Shown in pieces: positions 1 through 8,913 of a stretch of 64,000 bases of DNA (positions are counted from its first letter, which is position 1; each line of letters starts with the position of its first letter). A program made the translations under genes and the position numbers. The DNA comes from Monoglobus sp964617455 (lineage in GTDB: Bacteria > Bacillota > Clostridia > Monoglobales > Monoglobaceae): assembly GCA_964617455.1 (NCBI GenBank), contig CAZTYF010000002.1, forward strand, positions 1 to 64,000. Reading direction: 5' to 3'. The notes below the pieces were generated by a model. That model ran no database searches. It was not told where the DNA came from and worked only from the letters and a program-made list of their open reading frames with translations.

Positions 1-473
1 ACATAGAAGAAGGCGAAATCACCTTGACCGACGAGTTTTTCGGAGGCCAAGAGGCAGCCATTGAGGTGAGAGTCAAGGTAATAACCACAAGCGCAAAGGG
101 CGATATAATCAATCAGTATATAGCATTCACCCACGTATTGGACGAGCAGGTTGAAAAATACGGCAGGACCGAAAAGGCCGTAAAAGAAACCATTGGAATT
201 TGTAAGGAAAGGGATATCCTGAAGGAATACTTAACAAACCGCGAAAGAGAGGTGCAGAGAATTATGTCGATACTGTATGATGAAGAATACATCCAAAACG
301 CAAGAGAAAAAGAAGTTCGCATGGAAGGTCGTGAAGAAGGCATAAAAGTGGGCGAAGCAAGGGGCCGTACGGAAGGCCGCACGGAAGGCATAGATGCTAT
401 GATTGCAAATTTACGCAAGGCGGGAATCAGCGAGGAAGCGATACAAAATGCCGCCAAAATGTCCCGCACTTAG
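1..473 (+). CDS. Rpn-family PD-(D/E)XK nuclease / putative transposase, 3' part (5' end outside window)
   Basis: The reading frame is open from the window edge to the TAG at 471-473, so this is the C-terminal part of a longer gene. Bases 1 to about 313 match 7991 to about 8303 almost base for base, which identifies it as a second copy of the complete gene at 7600-8427. The catalytic core (Asp and Glu-x-Gln) lies upstream of the window. The visible part is the end of the nuclease domain and a charged helical tail. The tail differs from the other copy by extra short EGR/TEGR-type repeats before the shared ending GIDAMIAN. Members of this family (PDDEXK_2, Rpn) are linked to RecA-independent recombination and transposition. 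The high identity suggests recent duplication or gene conversion. Confidence 0.85.
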   Translation, partial: IEEGEITLTDEFFGGQEAAIEVRVKVITTSAKGDIINQYIAFTHVLDEQVEKYGRTEKAVKETIGICKERDILKEYLTNREREVQRIMSILYDEEYIQNAREKEVRMEGREEGIKVGEARGRTEGRTEGIDAMIANLRKAGISEEAIQNAAKMSRT

Positions 474-483
474 TTCGTCGGAA

Positions 484-690
484 CTCGCCTTTTGGCTCGT
501 TTTCTCGCAAGCGAGAAAACCTTCGCCTCGTCGACGATCCCTACGCTTGTTCGCTTCCGCATGAAGTGCGAAAGTCTCACCCGCTCCGGGTCATCTCCTC
601 TTTCCCGCAAAGCGCATTTCATTGGCGCTTTGCAGGAGCCCTTTGGGGCTTCTTTTTCCCCTCCTCTCCCGCGAATCACAATTTCCAACA
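484..690 (+). repeat. Palindromic intergenic element downstream of nuclease copy 1
   Basis: This noncoding stretch begins with CGCCTTTTGGCTCG and then a perfect hairpin (arms 500-508 and 511-519, AA loop). It ends in a CTCCTCTTTCCC block with a second inverted pair (GCAAAGCGC / GCGCTTTGC near 607-640). The same module order (CGCCTTTTRGCTCG, hairpin, CTCCTCTTTCCC, second inverted repeat) follows the other nuclease copy at 8440-8667, with the hairpin arms changed but complementarity kept. It is best read as a diverged copy of one repeat family. Confidence 0.6.
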
Positions 691-715
691 AAAAACACAA
701 TATTCCCCGATTTGA

Positions 716-738
716 ATTGTGCATCTTGCACAATTTTT
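716..738 (+). terminator. Intrinsic terminator-like hairpin
   Basis: A 7-bp perfect stem (ATTGTGC 716-722, GCACAAT 728-734) is followed by TTTTT. It lies between the nuclease copy and the promoter of the SLH gene and would end transcription coming from the nuclease side. Confidence 0.6.
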
Positions 739-769
739 GTGTTAATACCAAAAATTGTACAGTAAATAT

Positions 770-798
770 TTGACATTTAGTTTTTACCGTGCTATAAT
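770..798 (+). promoter_or_regulatory. Consensus sigma-A promoter for the SLH protein gene
   Basis: TTGACA (770-775) and TATAAT (793-798) are separated by 17 bp, a perfect consensus. Transcription would start near 805, leaving a leader of about 260 nt before the SLH gene start at 1067. Confidence 0.85.
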
Positions 799-824
799 GT
801 ATGAGCTTAAAACAAAAAGAATAA

Positions 825-1010
825 ACCCACAAGTTCATAATATCGTAAGCGGAGTCCGGGTGGCTGCGCAGTTTTGATAAATCCATGAATGAAGTGGGTC
901 TCGAAACAGGGCATTCGAATGATGGTGAAACATACGGTGCCCCCTTCGGTCCGGAAAGGATGGTGTTCGGAGTTTGCCCAAAGGGCACAAGGCCGAAAGC
1001 AGTTTTCGAA
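825..1010 (+). ncRNA. Structured 5' leader RNA of the SLH gene (possibly raiA-motif-like)
   Basis: Between the promoter and the SLH start lies a GC-richer stretch with nested complementarity and no convincing ORF. ACCCAC (825-830) pairs with GTGGGT (894-899), GGGCA (909-913) with TGCCC (938-942), and a hairpin near 965-995 has TTCGG/CCGAA outside TGCCC-AAA-GGGCA. The purine-rich junctions and length of roughly 190 nt resemble a conserved structured RNA. The remembered raiA motif of Firmicutes is one candidate, but this was not verified. No clear terminator separates it from the gene, so it may be a cis-acting leader or a processed RNA. Confidence 0.5.
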
Positions 1011-1066
1011 GAAAAATAATTAAATAAATTTTAAACTAATTTTTATCATGGAAGGAGTAAAAATTA

Positions 1067-4000
1067 ATGAGTAAAAATTTTTTGTCTAAAAGATTTTTGT
1101 CGGTTGTGCTCGCCTTATGCATGATACTGACGGCCGTGCCGGGTGTCTTCGCAGAAGGAACCACCGACGACTCGTCGGGCAGTGGCATCTATGTTATTCC
1201 CGGCGACGTTGACCCAAGTATTATGCTTGCGGCAGGTCCCGGTATTGATGTCGGTGGCAGCGGTGGTATACAGGTTCCCGAGGGAACACTTCAAGCTGCA
1301 ATTGATGAGGCAATGAAGCAGGAAAGCGATAATGTATCTGTTATTGTTACCGGATCTGATGATTTTCAAGACAAAAGCGATGTAGATTTTGCGGGTGAAG
1401 GAAAAACGATCACGGTTATTTCACAAGATCCTGTAAGACTTCCGGTAGGCATCAATGTAGTAAACGGAAATCTAAGCCTTACACGGATTAATATTGATCC
1501 TTCTACTGTCGAAAGCAGCGCGGTTACGGTCAACGAAGGAACAATTGAACTTCATGAATGCCAGGTGACCGGTGGCACCGACATAGCTCCATTTGATGTA
1601 AAAGGCGGTTCCGTAACGATTGCGGGTACAGCGGGCGTTATTTGTAAAGAGGCAAGCACGGTAGCCAAATTCACGGGTACCGGTGGAAGTTTCAACGTCA
1701 ACGGCCCAATCACCTGTTCCGGCGTGAGAGAAAATTGGTTCGTTTATGGCGATAGTAATCTTGCACCGACAAAGGACAACAGCGCAACAATCACCGTAGC
1801 CGAGGGAACCGAACTTGACGGGTATATCGTATTGGACGGCGAAGGTAATGTTGTTAATATCACAAAAACATTGCAAGCAGCTGTTACTCTTGCCGAAGGA
1901 AACGGTTACAACAAAATCAAAGTCGGCAGCGCAAATGTGCCTGAAGAAGGAAAGAGCGCCAATGTTAAAAGACCGCTGATTGTCGATACAAACGGTGCTG
2001 AAGGTATTGAACTCAATGCAGCTGACGGTATGGTTGTTGACAGTGCGACCGGAGCAGACACAGGTTTTCTCTATGTTGTTCCCGCCGCAGCCGGAATCAA
2101 AGACGATAATGGTGGAAACGTACCCACTCTGACGGTAGCAATTTCTGAACAAGGCGTAAGCGCAAACGATCCTAAGGTTGTCGATATCACCGTGGACATT
2201 GGTAATGCCAACCTCTCCGTGGGAGGAGCACCGAGCAATGCATATTGGGTTGGCGTAGGTTTAATCGCACCGGACGGAGCCACTAAAGTAGATTATAATG
2301 ATGGACCCGGGACAGAGTTTGTTTCCAATAACACGGATGGAACATTAGATGTATTGCATAAAGAAGATGGTAGTGTAGCCAAAGGATTGGGCTATTGGTT
2401 TGACGCAGCTACTCTCCCCGAAGGTGATGCTCAAACATTCGAAGTTCTGTGGTATAATGATACGGATAACCCAAAAGAAAACCCAATAGGAGTATATACT
2501 TATAACGTAACTTTAAGTAAAAGACCTTCGCTCGGCGGTTTTCTCCCCAAAGTTACACATCTTGGCTATGGCGAAACAAAGGAAGCAGCTATTGCCGATG
2601 CCATAGAAAATTTCCCGCCGAGTTATGTGAAGAAATATGGCCCGGGTGATGAAAGAGGCGAATGGAGAGGTGAAAGCGGCCATCGTGATTGGGCCGACCA
2701 TACCATGTTTGTGGTCTTCGAGCAACCCATTCCGAAGGGACTGGTTATTGATGTAAAAGTAAAAACCCCAGATGTTAGTAACAACACATCGATTACTATA
2801 AGTTGTCGCGGCAACGGCCAAAGCTGTATTTTTGCTTGGAGCTTTGATAACCCTAATCAAATCGATCCTAAAATCAAGCCCCAAACAGGAGAATATAGCG
2901 TAGAAGACATTACAAAAAACGAAGAAAAGACTAATGAAGAAGGTGAAGCAGGTAAAGGTATAGAGTTAGGGGCGTGGACTACGGAAAATCCTGCAGATCA
3001 GAACCTCTCTTGCTATGTTTTCGGAGTAGGTGGCATGACACCCGGATTTAAGGCGTCCGCAAGCGAAGCTGATAGGGCGATAGAAGCTTTGGTAAATCAA
3101 AATAATGGTACCAACGGCTATACAGTTACTTCCCCGTCCGGCGGTAACAATGTAATGTATGTTGTTTTTGACCAAAGAATTAAAGTTGAGGATGGCAAGT
3201 CTATTACATTGACGGTACATGCCCCCGGAGAAGGCGATGGCGACCCGTTTTACACGGAAACGGTACAAGGGGCTGAAGGCAAGACAGCAGTTGATGTCAA
3301 ATTCAACTGCGATGGTTTGGGTGGAGTCAGTCACTCAAAAACTCCCATCAAAGAAGGCACATATACGCTTGTCTTGACAGATGGTGATGACACGGTTCTC
3401 GCAGAAACTACCCTCACCATTGAGAAAGATATCTACAAGGCCAATACCGCCGATAACCCCAACGGAAAATTTGATGGAGTCAAAGGGTTAGAGCAAGGGG
3501 ATTACGGTTCACTTAATGAGGATAGTACTCAGTATGAAATCTACAGAGATCAAAAAGACGATCCTGCCGATCCGATAACGAAACCTAAAAACAACGGTCA
3601 GTTTATTTTTACCGGATGGGATGGTCCCGTAACCGATGAAACAGGTCTTGTTAATACCTATGAGGCTGTTTGGGAAGACTTTGCGGGCGACTTGAAGATA
3701 AGTGAAGTTCAATTCAAAGCCAAGAATGCTAAACAGGAGTTAAGTATTGCTGACGCCGATATCAATATCATGCAGGTAACTCTCAATCATGTGAATGATA
3801 AGGGAAATACTGATGATAAGGTAATTAATCTTGTAGTCACAAAGGATGGTAAACTCATTTATAATGAAGCGATAGAGACCGGGTGGTCTAAAGTTTACTT
3901 CCGCTTCCCCAATAAGACCGAAGGAATCGGAAGTGGTGACGGTGAAAATGACACTGCAGGAGAATATCTTGCTCCCGGTAAATATGATGTTACCTTGCAA

Positions 4001-7000
4001 ACTGAAGACGAGACCGTAATCGGCGAACCCAAATCTATCACCTTATATGAAATAAGCTACAAAGCCGGCGATGAAGGCTACTTTGAAGAAGGTATGGGTA
4101 AGGATTTCGATTTGAAATATGGATACTACTCTACGAATAAGAATTACATTACCTATATCAGTGAGGACGATTATAACATAAAATTAGTGGATAAAACACT
4201 GCTTGACTACACCAAACCCAATAACCCTATAACGAATAATCCGAACAACTATTTTAACGGTTGGAGACAAACCATGGAAAATCAATCGGCTAATACCGCG
4301 AGATTTGTGGCCGATTGGGGCACTTATGATGGATTGAAGATTGGAGAAGTCGGCTTTGATCAAGATCCGGATAAAGCCGCAGAGAAAATTTATAAGCATA
4401 TTGAAGAAGAAGGCAAGCCTAAACCTACCGATGTAGAGCCCAATACGATGTATGTTGCGCTTCAGGATCGTTTCGCACCCGCCGATGGCAGTGATGCTTC
4501 TTTGACAGTGAAGATAACTAAGACAGCGGATGAGAATAATAAACCACTTGAGGATGTACCAGTTTTTGAACAAACGGTAACTAACGCCAAGGTGATTTAC
4601 TTTAACTTTGCCGATGAACCCGGCGAGGATGCCGGAAAGCCTGTCGAAGGAAAAGGCTCCGTTGCAGCAATTCCTCTCAGCGAGGCTGCCGGTAAGTATG
4701 AAGTTCGGCTTTACAGAGCAGATGGACAGGAAATAGGCGCCCCCATGGAATACAATATTTCCAAGGCCACATTCGATTTCCAAAACGGTACTCTTTACGG
4801 TGCGGGCAATGAGATTCTTGACGAAAAGACCAAAACCGCATTTGTCGGACAAGAAGAGCAATTGGATTTCAGCAAATGGGATTTGAGAAAGTCCGGATAT
4901 AAGTTTGACAAGTGGATTACATTGCCCGATTTGTATGAAGTTACCGATCTGACATACACTGCACCCAAAGATAATCCCGAAGTAAAGAGATATCTGGCAT
5001 TGTGGCAGAATTCCAAGTTGGAGATTCTCGGCGTGGGATATAAGGAGGATGCGAAAGAAGCTCAAGCCGCAATGCAAGAACTTGTTTCAAAAATCGCCGA
5101 CGGTGCACAAGCAGGTACCGATGTGGCCGACAGAACCCTCTATGTTGCGTTCAAGCTTGATGACCAAAATTACAGTGCGGATGGTATTTCCTACATCTTG
5201 GAATTGAAGAAGGGAGACAAGGTTTATACCGAAGAATTAAATGGTGCGCGTAAAGGCGGTTGCTTCTATGAATCCTTTGACGATCAGATTACGGATTTTG
5301 CACCGTACGAAGGCAGATATGAGTTCAAGATTTATCCGAAAGGAGACCTCGACAGCGCATCATATGCAACTCTTGATATCTACAAAGTAGGCTATGACGC
5401 AAACGGCGGAGAATTTGAAACTGCTCCCGAAGATTACTATGTAATGGCGGACGATATCGAAACCATACCGGAAGCCGATGGTAATCTTGTACCGACGAAA
5501 GACGGTTCCGAGTTTGGCGGATGGAGCAAGCCCGAAAAAGATGCCAATAACTTCAGCGTAAGCTACAAAGCATCTTGGGTAGAGAATACACCCGCTCCTT
5601 CACCGGAACCCTCGACCGAACCTTCGGCAGAGCCCTCAACCGAACCTTCTGCAGAACCTTCAACCGAGCCTTCGGCAGAACCCTCAACAGAACCTTCAAC
5701 CGAGCCCAGCGAGACTCCCGAGCCTGTTGAATCCGCCGCACCTTCAACGGCACCTTCAACGGAGCCTACGGCAGCGCCCACATTGGCACCCATAAGCGAA
5801 GATCATCTGTTCATTTCGGATAACTTTGCGGATCTGGTAGTGCCCGATGGTGACAATCAGACCATACCTGCGGGAACATACCTTGATGATTACAAGATTT
5901 ACTCTGCGAAGGGTACACGGTACCAGACGAACAAAGGTAAATCGGTTATCGACGGTACCGAGTATAACAACAGCTTCAGAGTAAAGAACACTCAAGAGTA
6001 CTTGGAATTCGTCCTCGACAAGCCCGCAAAAGTTACGATTTACTCGAATAACGATCCGAGCAGACCATTCACACTCGGTGCCTCAATAGAGGAAGAAGGC
6101 ACACCCGCATCCTCGGTTTCCACGGCTGAAAACGGTGCTGAAATTTCGGTATTTGACTATGTTCTTCCCGGACATTATTATCTGACAGCTTCCGGAGATA
6201 TGTTCATAGCCGGTATCAGATTTGAGTTTGATGTAACCGAACCCACACCGACACCTTCGGAAGAACCCTCAACCGAACCTTCAACGGAGCCCAGCGAGAC
6301 TCCCGAGCCTGTTGAACCCAGTGCGACACCAACGGTAGAACCCAGCGAAGAGCCCACAGAGGCACCCGCAACGGAAGCACCTGCAACCGAGGCACCTGCG
6401 ACCGCAACACCCGGACCGGTTGAATCTGAAGAGCCTACCGAGACACCTACCGTAGAACCGTCCGAGGAACCAAGTGCGACACCTACCGTAGAACCCAGCG
6501 AGGCACCCACAATAGCTCCCACGGCTACACCTACAACTGCACCCACGGCTACACCTACAAGCGGTCCGGTTACACCGCCTACGGCAACACCTACGGTTGC
6601 ACCCACCGAGACACCTACGGCAGCTCCCACGGAGACACCGACCGTTGAACCCACCGAGGAACCCGGTGCCACACCTACGGCAGAGCCTTCAACGGAGCCT
6701 TCTGTAGAGCCTACGGCAGAGCCTTCGAGCGAGCCCACGGCCACACCCACACCTACTGCGACACGCAGACCGAGTCACAGCAGCGGCGGCTATGGCGGAG
6801 GCGGCGGCTCCTTCGGAACCGGCAACTCGGCAGCAACACCGACACCCACGGTTACACCCGCACCGGGCACAACTCCCGTACCGGGAGCCACAAATGCACC
6901 GGGAACACCGGGAACACCCGGAAGCGGCCAAGTATTCGAAGATGTACCTGCGGATTACTGGGCATATGATTATATCATGGACCTCTATTATGCGGGCATA

Positions 7001-7450
7001 ATAAACGGCGAGACGCCCACCATGTTCGTTCCGGAAGGCAACGTAACAAGAGCGGAATTCGCCAAGATGGCGGTATTGGTATTCGGTTTGAGTAACACGG
7101 CAACCGAGTCCAAGTTTGAGGATGTAGCTCCCGACGATTGGTTCGCACCTTATGTAATAGCGGCCACCGAGGCGGGAATAGTTCTCGGAACCAGTGAGAC
7201 AACTTACAGTCCCAATGACACCATCACCCGCGAGCAGATAGCGGCCATAATCGGCAGACAGCTCAACGCAGCCTCCGAGAATCCTTCGGGATACGGAGAC
7301 TCGGCAGACATCGAGGCCTACGCTTTGCCCTATGTTACGGGCCTGTCCGAGCAGGGAATCCTGACCGGAGACAACGGAGTATTCAGACCGAAAGACTACT
7401 CCACCAGAGCGGAAGCTGCCACGATAATAGACCGAGTAAGAACCCGGTAA
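1067..7450 (+). CDS. Giant SLH-domain surface protein with beta-helix, repeat and Pro-rich regions
   Basis: This 2127-residue exported protein has a signal peptide (residues 1 to about 30, ending VFAEG). Residues about 65-250 read as beta-helix-like. From about 490 to 1500 there are several loosely repeated modules, each with an extended beta segment (MYVALQDR / TLYVAFKL type) and a Listeria-Bacteroides-type repeat ending in W-x-x-x or GGW motifs. A Pro/Ser/Thr/Glu stalk (1508-1575) precedes a compact domain (about 1578-1723) resembling modules appended to polysaccharide lyases. A second long TPT/SEEP stalk and a GGYGGGGG linker (near 1905) follow. Three SLH domains (about 1955-2127) would hold it on secondary cell-wall polymer. 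The start has GGAAGGAG nine bases upstream. No catalytic motif was recognised, so adhesion, carbohydrate binding or S-layer structure are all possible. Confidence 0.9.
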   Translation: MSKNFLSKRFLSVVLALCMILTAVPGVFAEGTTDDSSGSGIYVIPGDVDPSIMLAAGPGIDVGGSGGIQVPEGTLQAAIDEAMKQESDNVSVIVTGSDDFQDKSDVDFAGEGKTITVISQDPVRLPVGINVVNGNLSLTRINIDPSTVESSAVTVNEGTIELHECQVTGGTDIAPFDVKGGSVTIAGTAGVICKEASTVAKFTGTGGSFNVNGPITCSGVRENWFVYGDSNLAPTKDNSATITVAEGTELDGYIVLDGEGNVVNITKTLQAAVTLAEGNGYNKIKVGSANVPEEGKSANVKRPLIVDTNGAEGIELNAADGMVVDSATGADTGFLYVVPAAAGIKDDNGGNVPTLTVAISEQGVSANDPKVVDITVDIGNANLSVGGAPSNAYWVGVGLIAPDGATKVDYNDGPGTEFVSNNTDGTLDVLHKEDGSVAKGLGYWFDAATLPEGDAQTFEVLWYNDTDNPKENPIGVYTYNVTLSKRPSLGGFLPKVTHLGYGETKEAAIADAIENFPPSYVKKYGPGDERGEWRGESGHRDWADHTMFVVFEQPIPKGLVIDVKVKTPDVSNNTSITISCRGNGQSCIFAWSFDNPNQIDPKIKPQTGEYSVEDITKNEEKTNEEGEAGKGIELGAWTTENPADQNLSCYVFGVGGMTPGFKASASEADRAIEALVNQNNGTNGYTVTSPSGGNNVMYVVFDQRIKVEDGKSITLTVHAPGEGDGDPFYTETVQGAEGKTAVDVKFNCDGLGGVSHSKTPIKEGTYTLVLTDGDDTVLAETTLTIEKDIYKANTADNPNGKFDGVKGLEQGDYGSLNEDSTQYEIYRDQKDDPADPITKPKNNGQFIFTGWDGPVTDETGLVNTYEAVWEDFAGDLKISEVQFKAKNAKQELSIADADINIMQVTLNHVNDKGNTDDKVINLVVTKDGKLIYNEAIETGWSKVYFRFPNKTEGIGSGDGENDTAGEYLAPGKYDVTLQTEDETVIGEPKSITLYEISYKAGDEGYFEEGMGKDFDLKYGYYSTNKNYITYISEDDYNIKLVDKTLLDYTKPNNPITNNPNNYFNGWRQTMENQSANTARFVADWGTYDGLKIGEVGFDQDPDKAAEKIYKHIEEEGKPKPTDVEPNTMYVALQDRFAPADGSDASLTVKITKTADENNKPLEDVPVFEQTVTNAKVIYFNFADEPGEDAGKPVEGKGSVAAIPLSEAAGKYEVRLYRADGQEIGAPMEYNISKATFDFQNGTLYGAGNEILDEKTKTAFVGQEEQLDFSKWDLRKSGYKFDKWITLPDLYEVTDLTYTAPKDNPEVKRYLALWQNSKLEILGVGYKEDAKEAQAAMQELVSKIADGAQAGTDVADRTLYVAFKLDDQNYSADGISYILELKKGDKVYTEELNGARKGGCFYESFDDQITDFAPYEGRYEFKIYPKGDLDSASYATLDIYKVGYDANGGEFETAPEDYYVMADDIETIPEADGNLVPTKDGSEFGGWSKPEKDANNFSVSYKASWVENTPAPSPEPSTEPSAEPSTEPSAEPSTEPSAEPSTEPSTEPSETPEPVESAAPSTAPSTEPTAAPTLAPISEDHLFISDNFADLVVPDGDNQTIPAGTYLDDYKIYSAKGTRYQTNKGKSVIDGTEYNNSFRVKNTQEYLEFVLDKPAKVTIYSNNDPSRPFTLGASIEEEGTPASSVSTAENGAEISVFDYVLPGHYYLTASGDMFIAGIRFEFDVTEPTPTPSEEPSTEPSTEPSETPEPVEPSATPTVEPSEEPTEAPATEAPATEAPATATPGPVESEEPTETPTVEPSEEPSATPTVEPSEAPTIAPTATPTTAPTATPTSGPVTPPTATPTVAPTETPTAAPTETPTVEPTEEPGATPTAEPSTEPSVEPTAEPSSEPTATPTPTATRRPSHSSGGYGGGGGSFGTGNSAATPTPTVTPAPGTTPVPGATNAPGTPGTPGSGQVFEDVPADYWAYDYIMDLYYAGIINGETPTMFVPEGNVTRAEFAKMAVLVFGLSNTATESKFEDVAPDDWFAPYVIAATEAGIVLGTSETTYSPNDTITREQIAAIIGRQLNAASENPSGYGDSADIEAYALPYVTGLSEQGILTGDNGVFRPKDYSTRAEAATIIDRVRTR

Positions 7451-7459
7451 AACAAAAAC

Positions 7460-7490
7460 GACTCCCCCACCCGGGGGAGTCATTTTTATT
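7460..7490 (+). terminator. Rho-independent terminator of the SLH gene
   Basis: GACTCCCCC (7460-7468) pairs perfectly with GGGGGAGTC (7473-7481), followed by ATTTTTATT. It lies ten bases after the SLH stop codon. Confidence 0.9.
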
Positions 7491-7532
7491 AGCAAAAGCC
7501 GCCCCCGAAAGGGGAGGCCTGCGTAAATTCTG

Positions 7533-7561
7533 TTGACTTATATCAGAAAATGAGATATAAT
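7533..7561 (+). promoter_or_regulatory. Promoter of the complete Rpn-type nuclease gene
   Basis: TTGACT (7533-7538) and TATAAT (7556-7561) are separated by 17 bp, about 40 bases before the start codon. The duplicated nuclease therefore has its own strong promoter. Confidence 0.8.
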
Positions 7562-7599
7562 ATACCCATAAGAGAACAACGGAACAAGGAGGTGCTTTG

Positions 7600-8427
7600 A
7601 TGGCCGGCGATAACAAAACGGTGATAAAACACAATGCGAAAGACAGCGTGTTTACGGATCTGTTCGGGAACACCAAGTATGTGCTGAAACTATATAATGC
7701 CCTGCATCCCGATGCGACAGGCATAACCGAAGATATGATAGAAATCGTAACCCTGAAAAACACCCTGGTTAACGGCCGATATAACGATTTGGGCTTTATG
7801 GTTGACAAAAGGCTCATAGTCCTTGCGGAGGCTCAAAGCACCTGGTCCGTGAATATAATAATACGGGCGCTGATGTATCTTGTGGACACCTATCAGGATT
7901 ATATCGAAAAGGAAGGCGTGAATGTCTACGGAACAAAACGAATCGATTTTCCGAGACCGGAGCTCTATGTAATCTACACGAGAGGCGGAGACATAGAAGA
8001 AGGTGAAATCACCTTGACCGACGAGTTTTTCGGAGGCCAGGAGGCAGCCATTGAGGTGAGAGTCAAGGTAATAACCACAAGCGCAAAGGGCGATATAATC
8101 AATCAGTATATAGCATTCACCCACGTATTGGACGAGCAGGTTGAAAAATACGGCAGGACCGAAAAGGCCGTAAAAGAAACCATTGGAATTTGTAAGGAAA
8201 GGGATATCCTGAAGGAATACTTAACAAACCGCGAAAGAGAGGTGCAGAGAATTATGTCGATACTGTATGATGAAGAATACATCCAAAACGCAAGAGAAAA
8301 AGAAGTCCGTGAAGAAGGCATAAAAGTGGGCGAAGCAAGAGGCATAGATGCTATGATTGCGAATATGCGCAAGGCGGGAATCAGTGAAGATATGATACAG
8401 AATGTTGCCAAGATGTCACGTGCTTAA
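7600..8427 (+). CDS. Rpn-family PD-(D/E)XK nuclease / putative transposase, complete copy
   Basis: This 275-residue protein of the Rpn/PDDEXK_2 family appears complete. The likely catalytic residues are visible: Asp63 in YNDLGFM and Glu77-x-Gln79 in LAEAQST, the D...ExQ variant of the PD-(D/E)XK core. The N-terminal DSVFTDLF motif is typical. The C-terminal third is charged and helical, ending in GIDAMIAN. AAGGAGG sits seven bases before ATG 7600; a TTG three bases earlier is too close to it. Its 3' half is nearly identical to the partial gene at 1-473, but it lacks the extra EGR-type repeats. The family is associated with recombination-promoting nuclease activity; here no inverted ends or target duplications were identified, so autonomous mobility is not shown. 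Confidence 0.88.
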   Translation: MAGDNKTVIKHNAKDSVFTDLFGNTKYVLKLYNALHPDATGITEDMIEIVTLKNTLVNGRYNDLGFMVDKRLIVLAEAQSTWSVNIIIRALMYLVDTYQDYIEKEGVNVYGTKRIDFPRPELYVIYTRGGDIEEGEITLTDEFFGGQEAAIEVRVKVITTSAKGDIINQYIAFTHVLDEQVEKYGRTEKAVKETIGICKERDILKEYLTNREREVQRIMSILYDEEYIQNAREKEVREEGIKVGEARGIDAMIANMRKAGISEDMIQNVAKMSRA

Positions 8428-8439
8428 CACGTCGCAGTA

Positions 8440-8667
8440 CGCCTTTTAGCTCGTTTTGCCCTAAAGGGCAAAAGCTTCGCTTTTCCGGCGACTGCTCCTC
8501 TTTCCCAAAATGTGCACTTCGCTTAAGCTTTTTGGGAGCCCTGCGCACTCCGTGCGCTTTGAGTCCGCCTCTTAGCTTGTTTTGCCCTAAAGGGCAAAAG
8601 CTTCGCTTTTCCGGCGACTGCTCCTCTTTCCCAAAATGTGCACTTCGCCCAAGCTTTGCGGGAGGCC
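8440..8667 (+). repeat. 125-bp tandem repeat with hairpins downstream of nuclease copy 2
   Basis: Two tandem copies start at 8440 and 8565 (125-bp spacing; the second is cut short near 8667). Each carries CGCCTYTTAGCTYG, the perfect hairpin TTTTGCCC-TAAA-GGGCAAAA, TTCGCTTTTCCGGCGACTG and CTCCTCTTTCCC. Over about 90 bp the copies are almost identical. A further inverted pair (ATGAGGC 8669-8675, GCCTCAT 8691-8697) follows. The same family occurs at 484-690 and 9226-9278. Confidence 0.8.
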
Positions 8668-8716
8668 TATGAGGCGCTGTTTAGAGGGAGGCCTCATATT
8701 GTAACCAAAATTTAGC

Positions 8717-8745
8717 TTGTCAATGTCCGGATAATGCTGTATAAT
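8717..8745 (+). promoter_or_regulatory. Promoter of the small hydrophobic peptide gene
   Basis: TTGTCA (8717-8722) and TATAAT (8740-8745) are 17 bp apart. The predicted start near 8752 gives a 5' UTR of about 160 nt before the 26-residue ORF. Confidence 0.7.
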
Positions 8746-8751
8746 AACTAT

Positions 8752-8907
8752 AGCGACGTTTGTGTCGTTAGCCCGATTTTACTCGAGCGGGGGAGTATTT
8801 CGATGTAAATAAAATGCGTTGATATAAAAGGCGGGCTAAAAACGCAAGAGCGGTTAGTTGCTTCACTCCTTCTGAGTGCTTTGCACTCAAGATATACGAA
8901 AGGGGTG
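8752..8907 (+). other. Structured 5' UTR that can mask the Shine-Dalgarno site
   Basis: Long-range complementarity joins TTAGCCCG (8768-8775) to CGGGCTAA (8832-8839). GAGTGC-TTT-GCACTC forms a hairpin just upstream of the ribosome site. ACTCCTT (8865-8871) can pair with the Shine-Dalgarno AAGGGGT (8900-8906). It could instead form CACTC...GAGTG, so two exclusive folds are possible. Such masking of translation is typical of type I toxin mRNAs; the regulatory role here is inferred. Confidence 0.5.
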
Positions 8908-8913
8908 ATGCGT

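Noticed and set aside
5553..6750. Long minus-strand ORFs rich in Gly/Ser/Val opposite the Pro-rich stalks
   Set aside because: They are shadows of the PSTEP and TPT codon repeats of the SLH gene on the plus strand.
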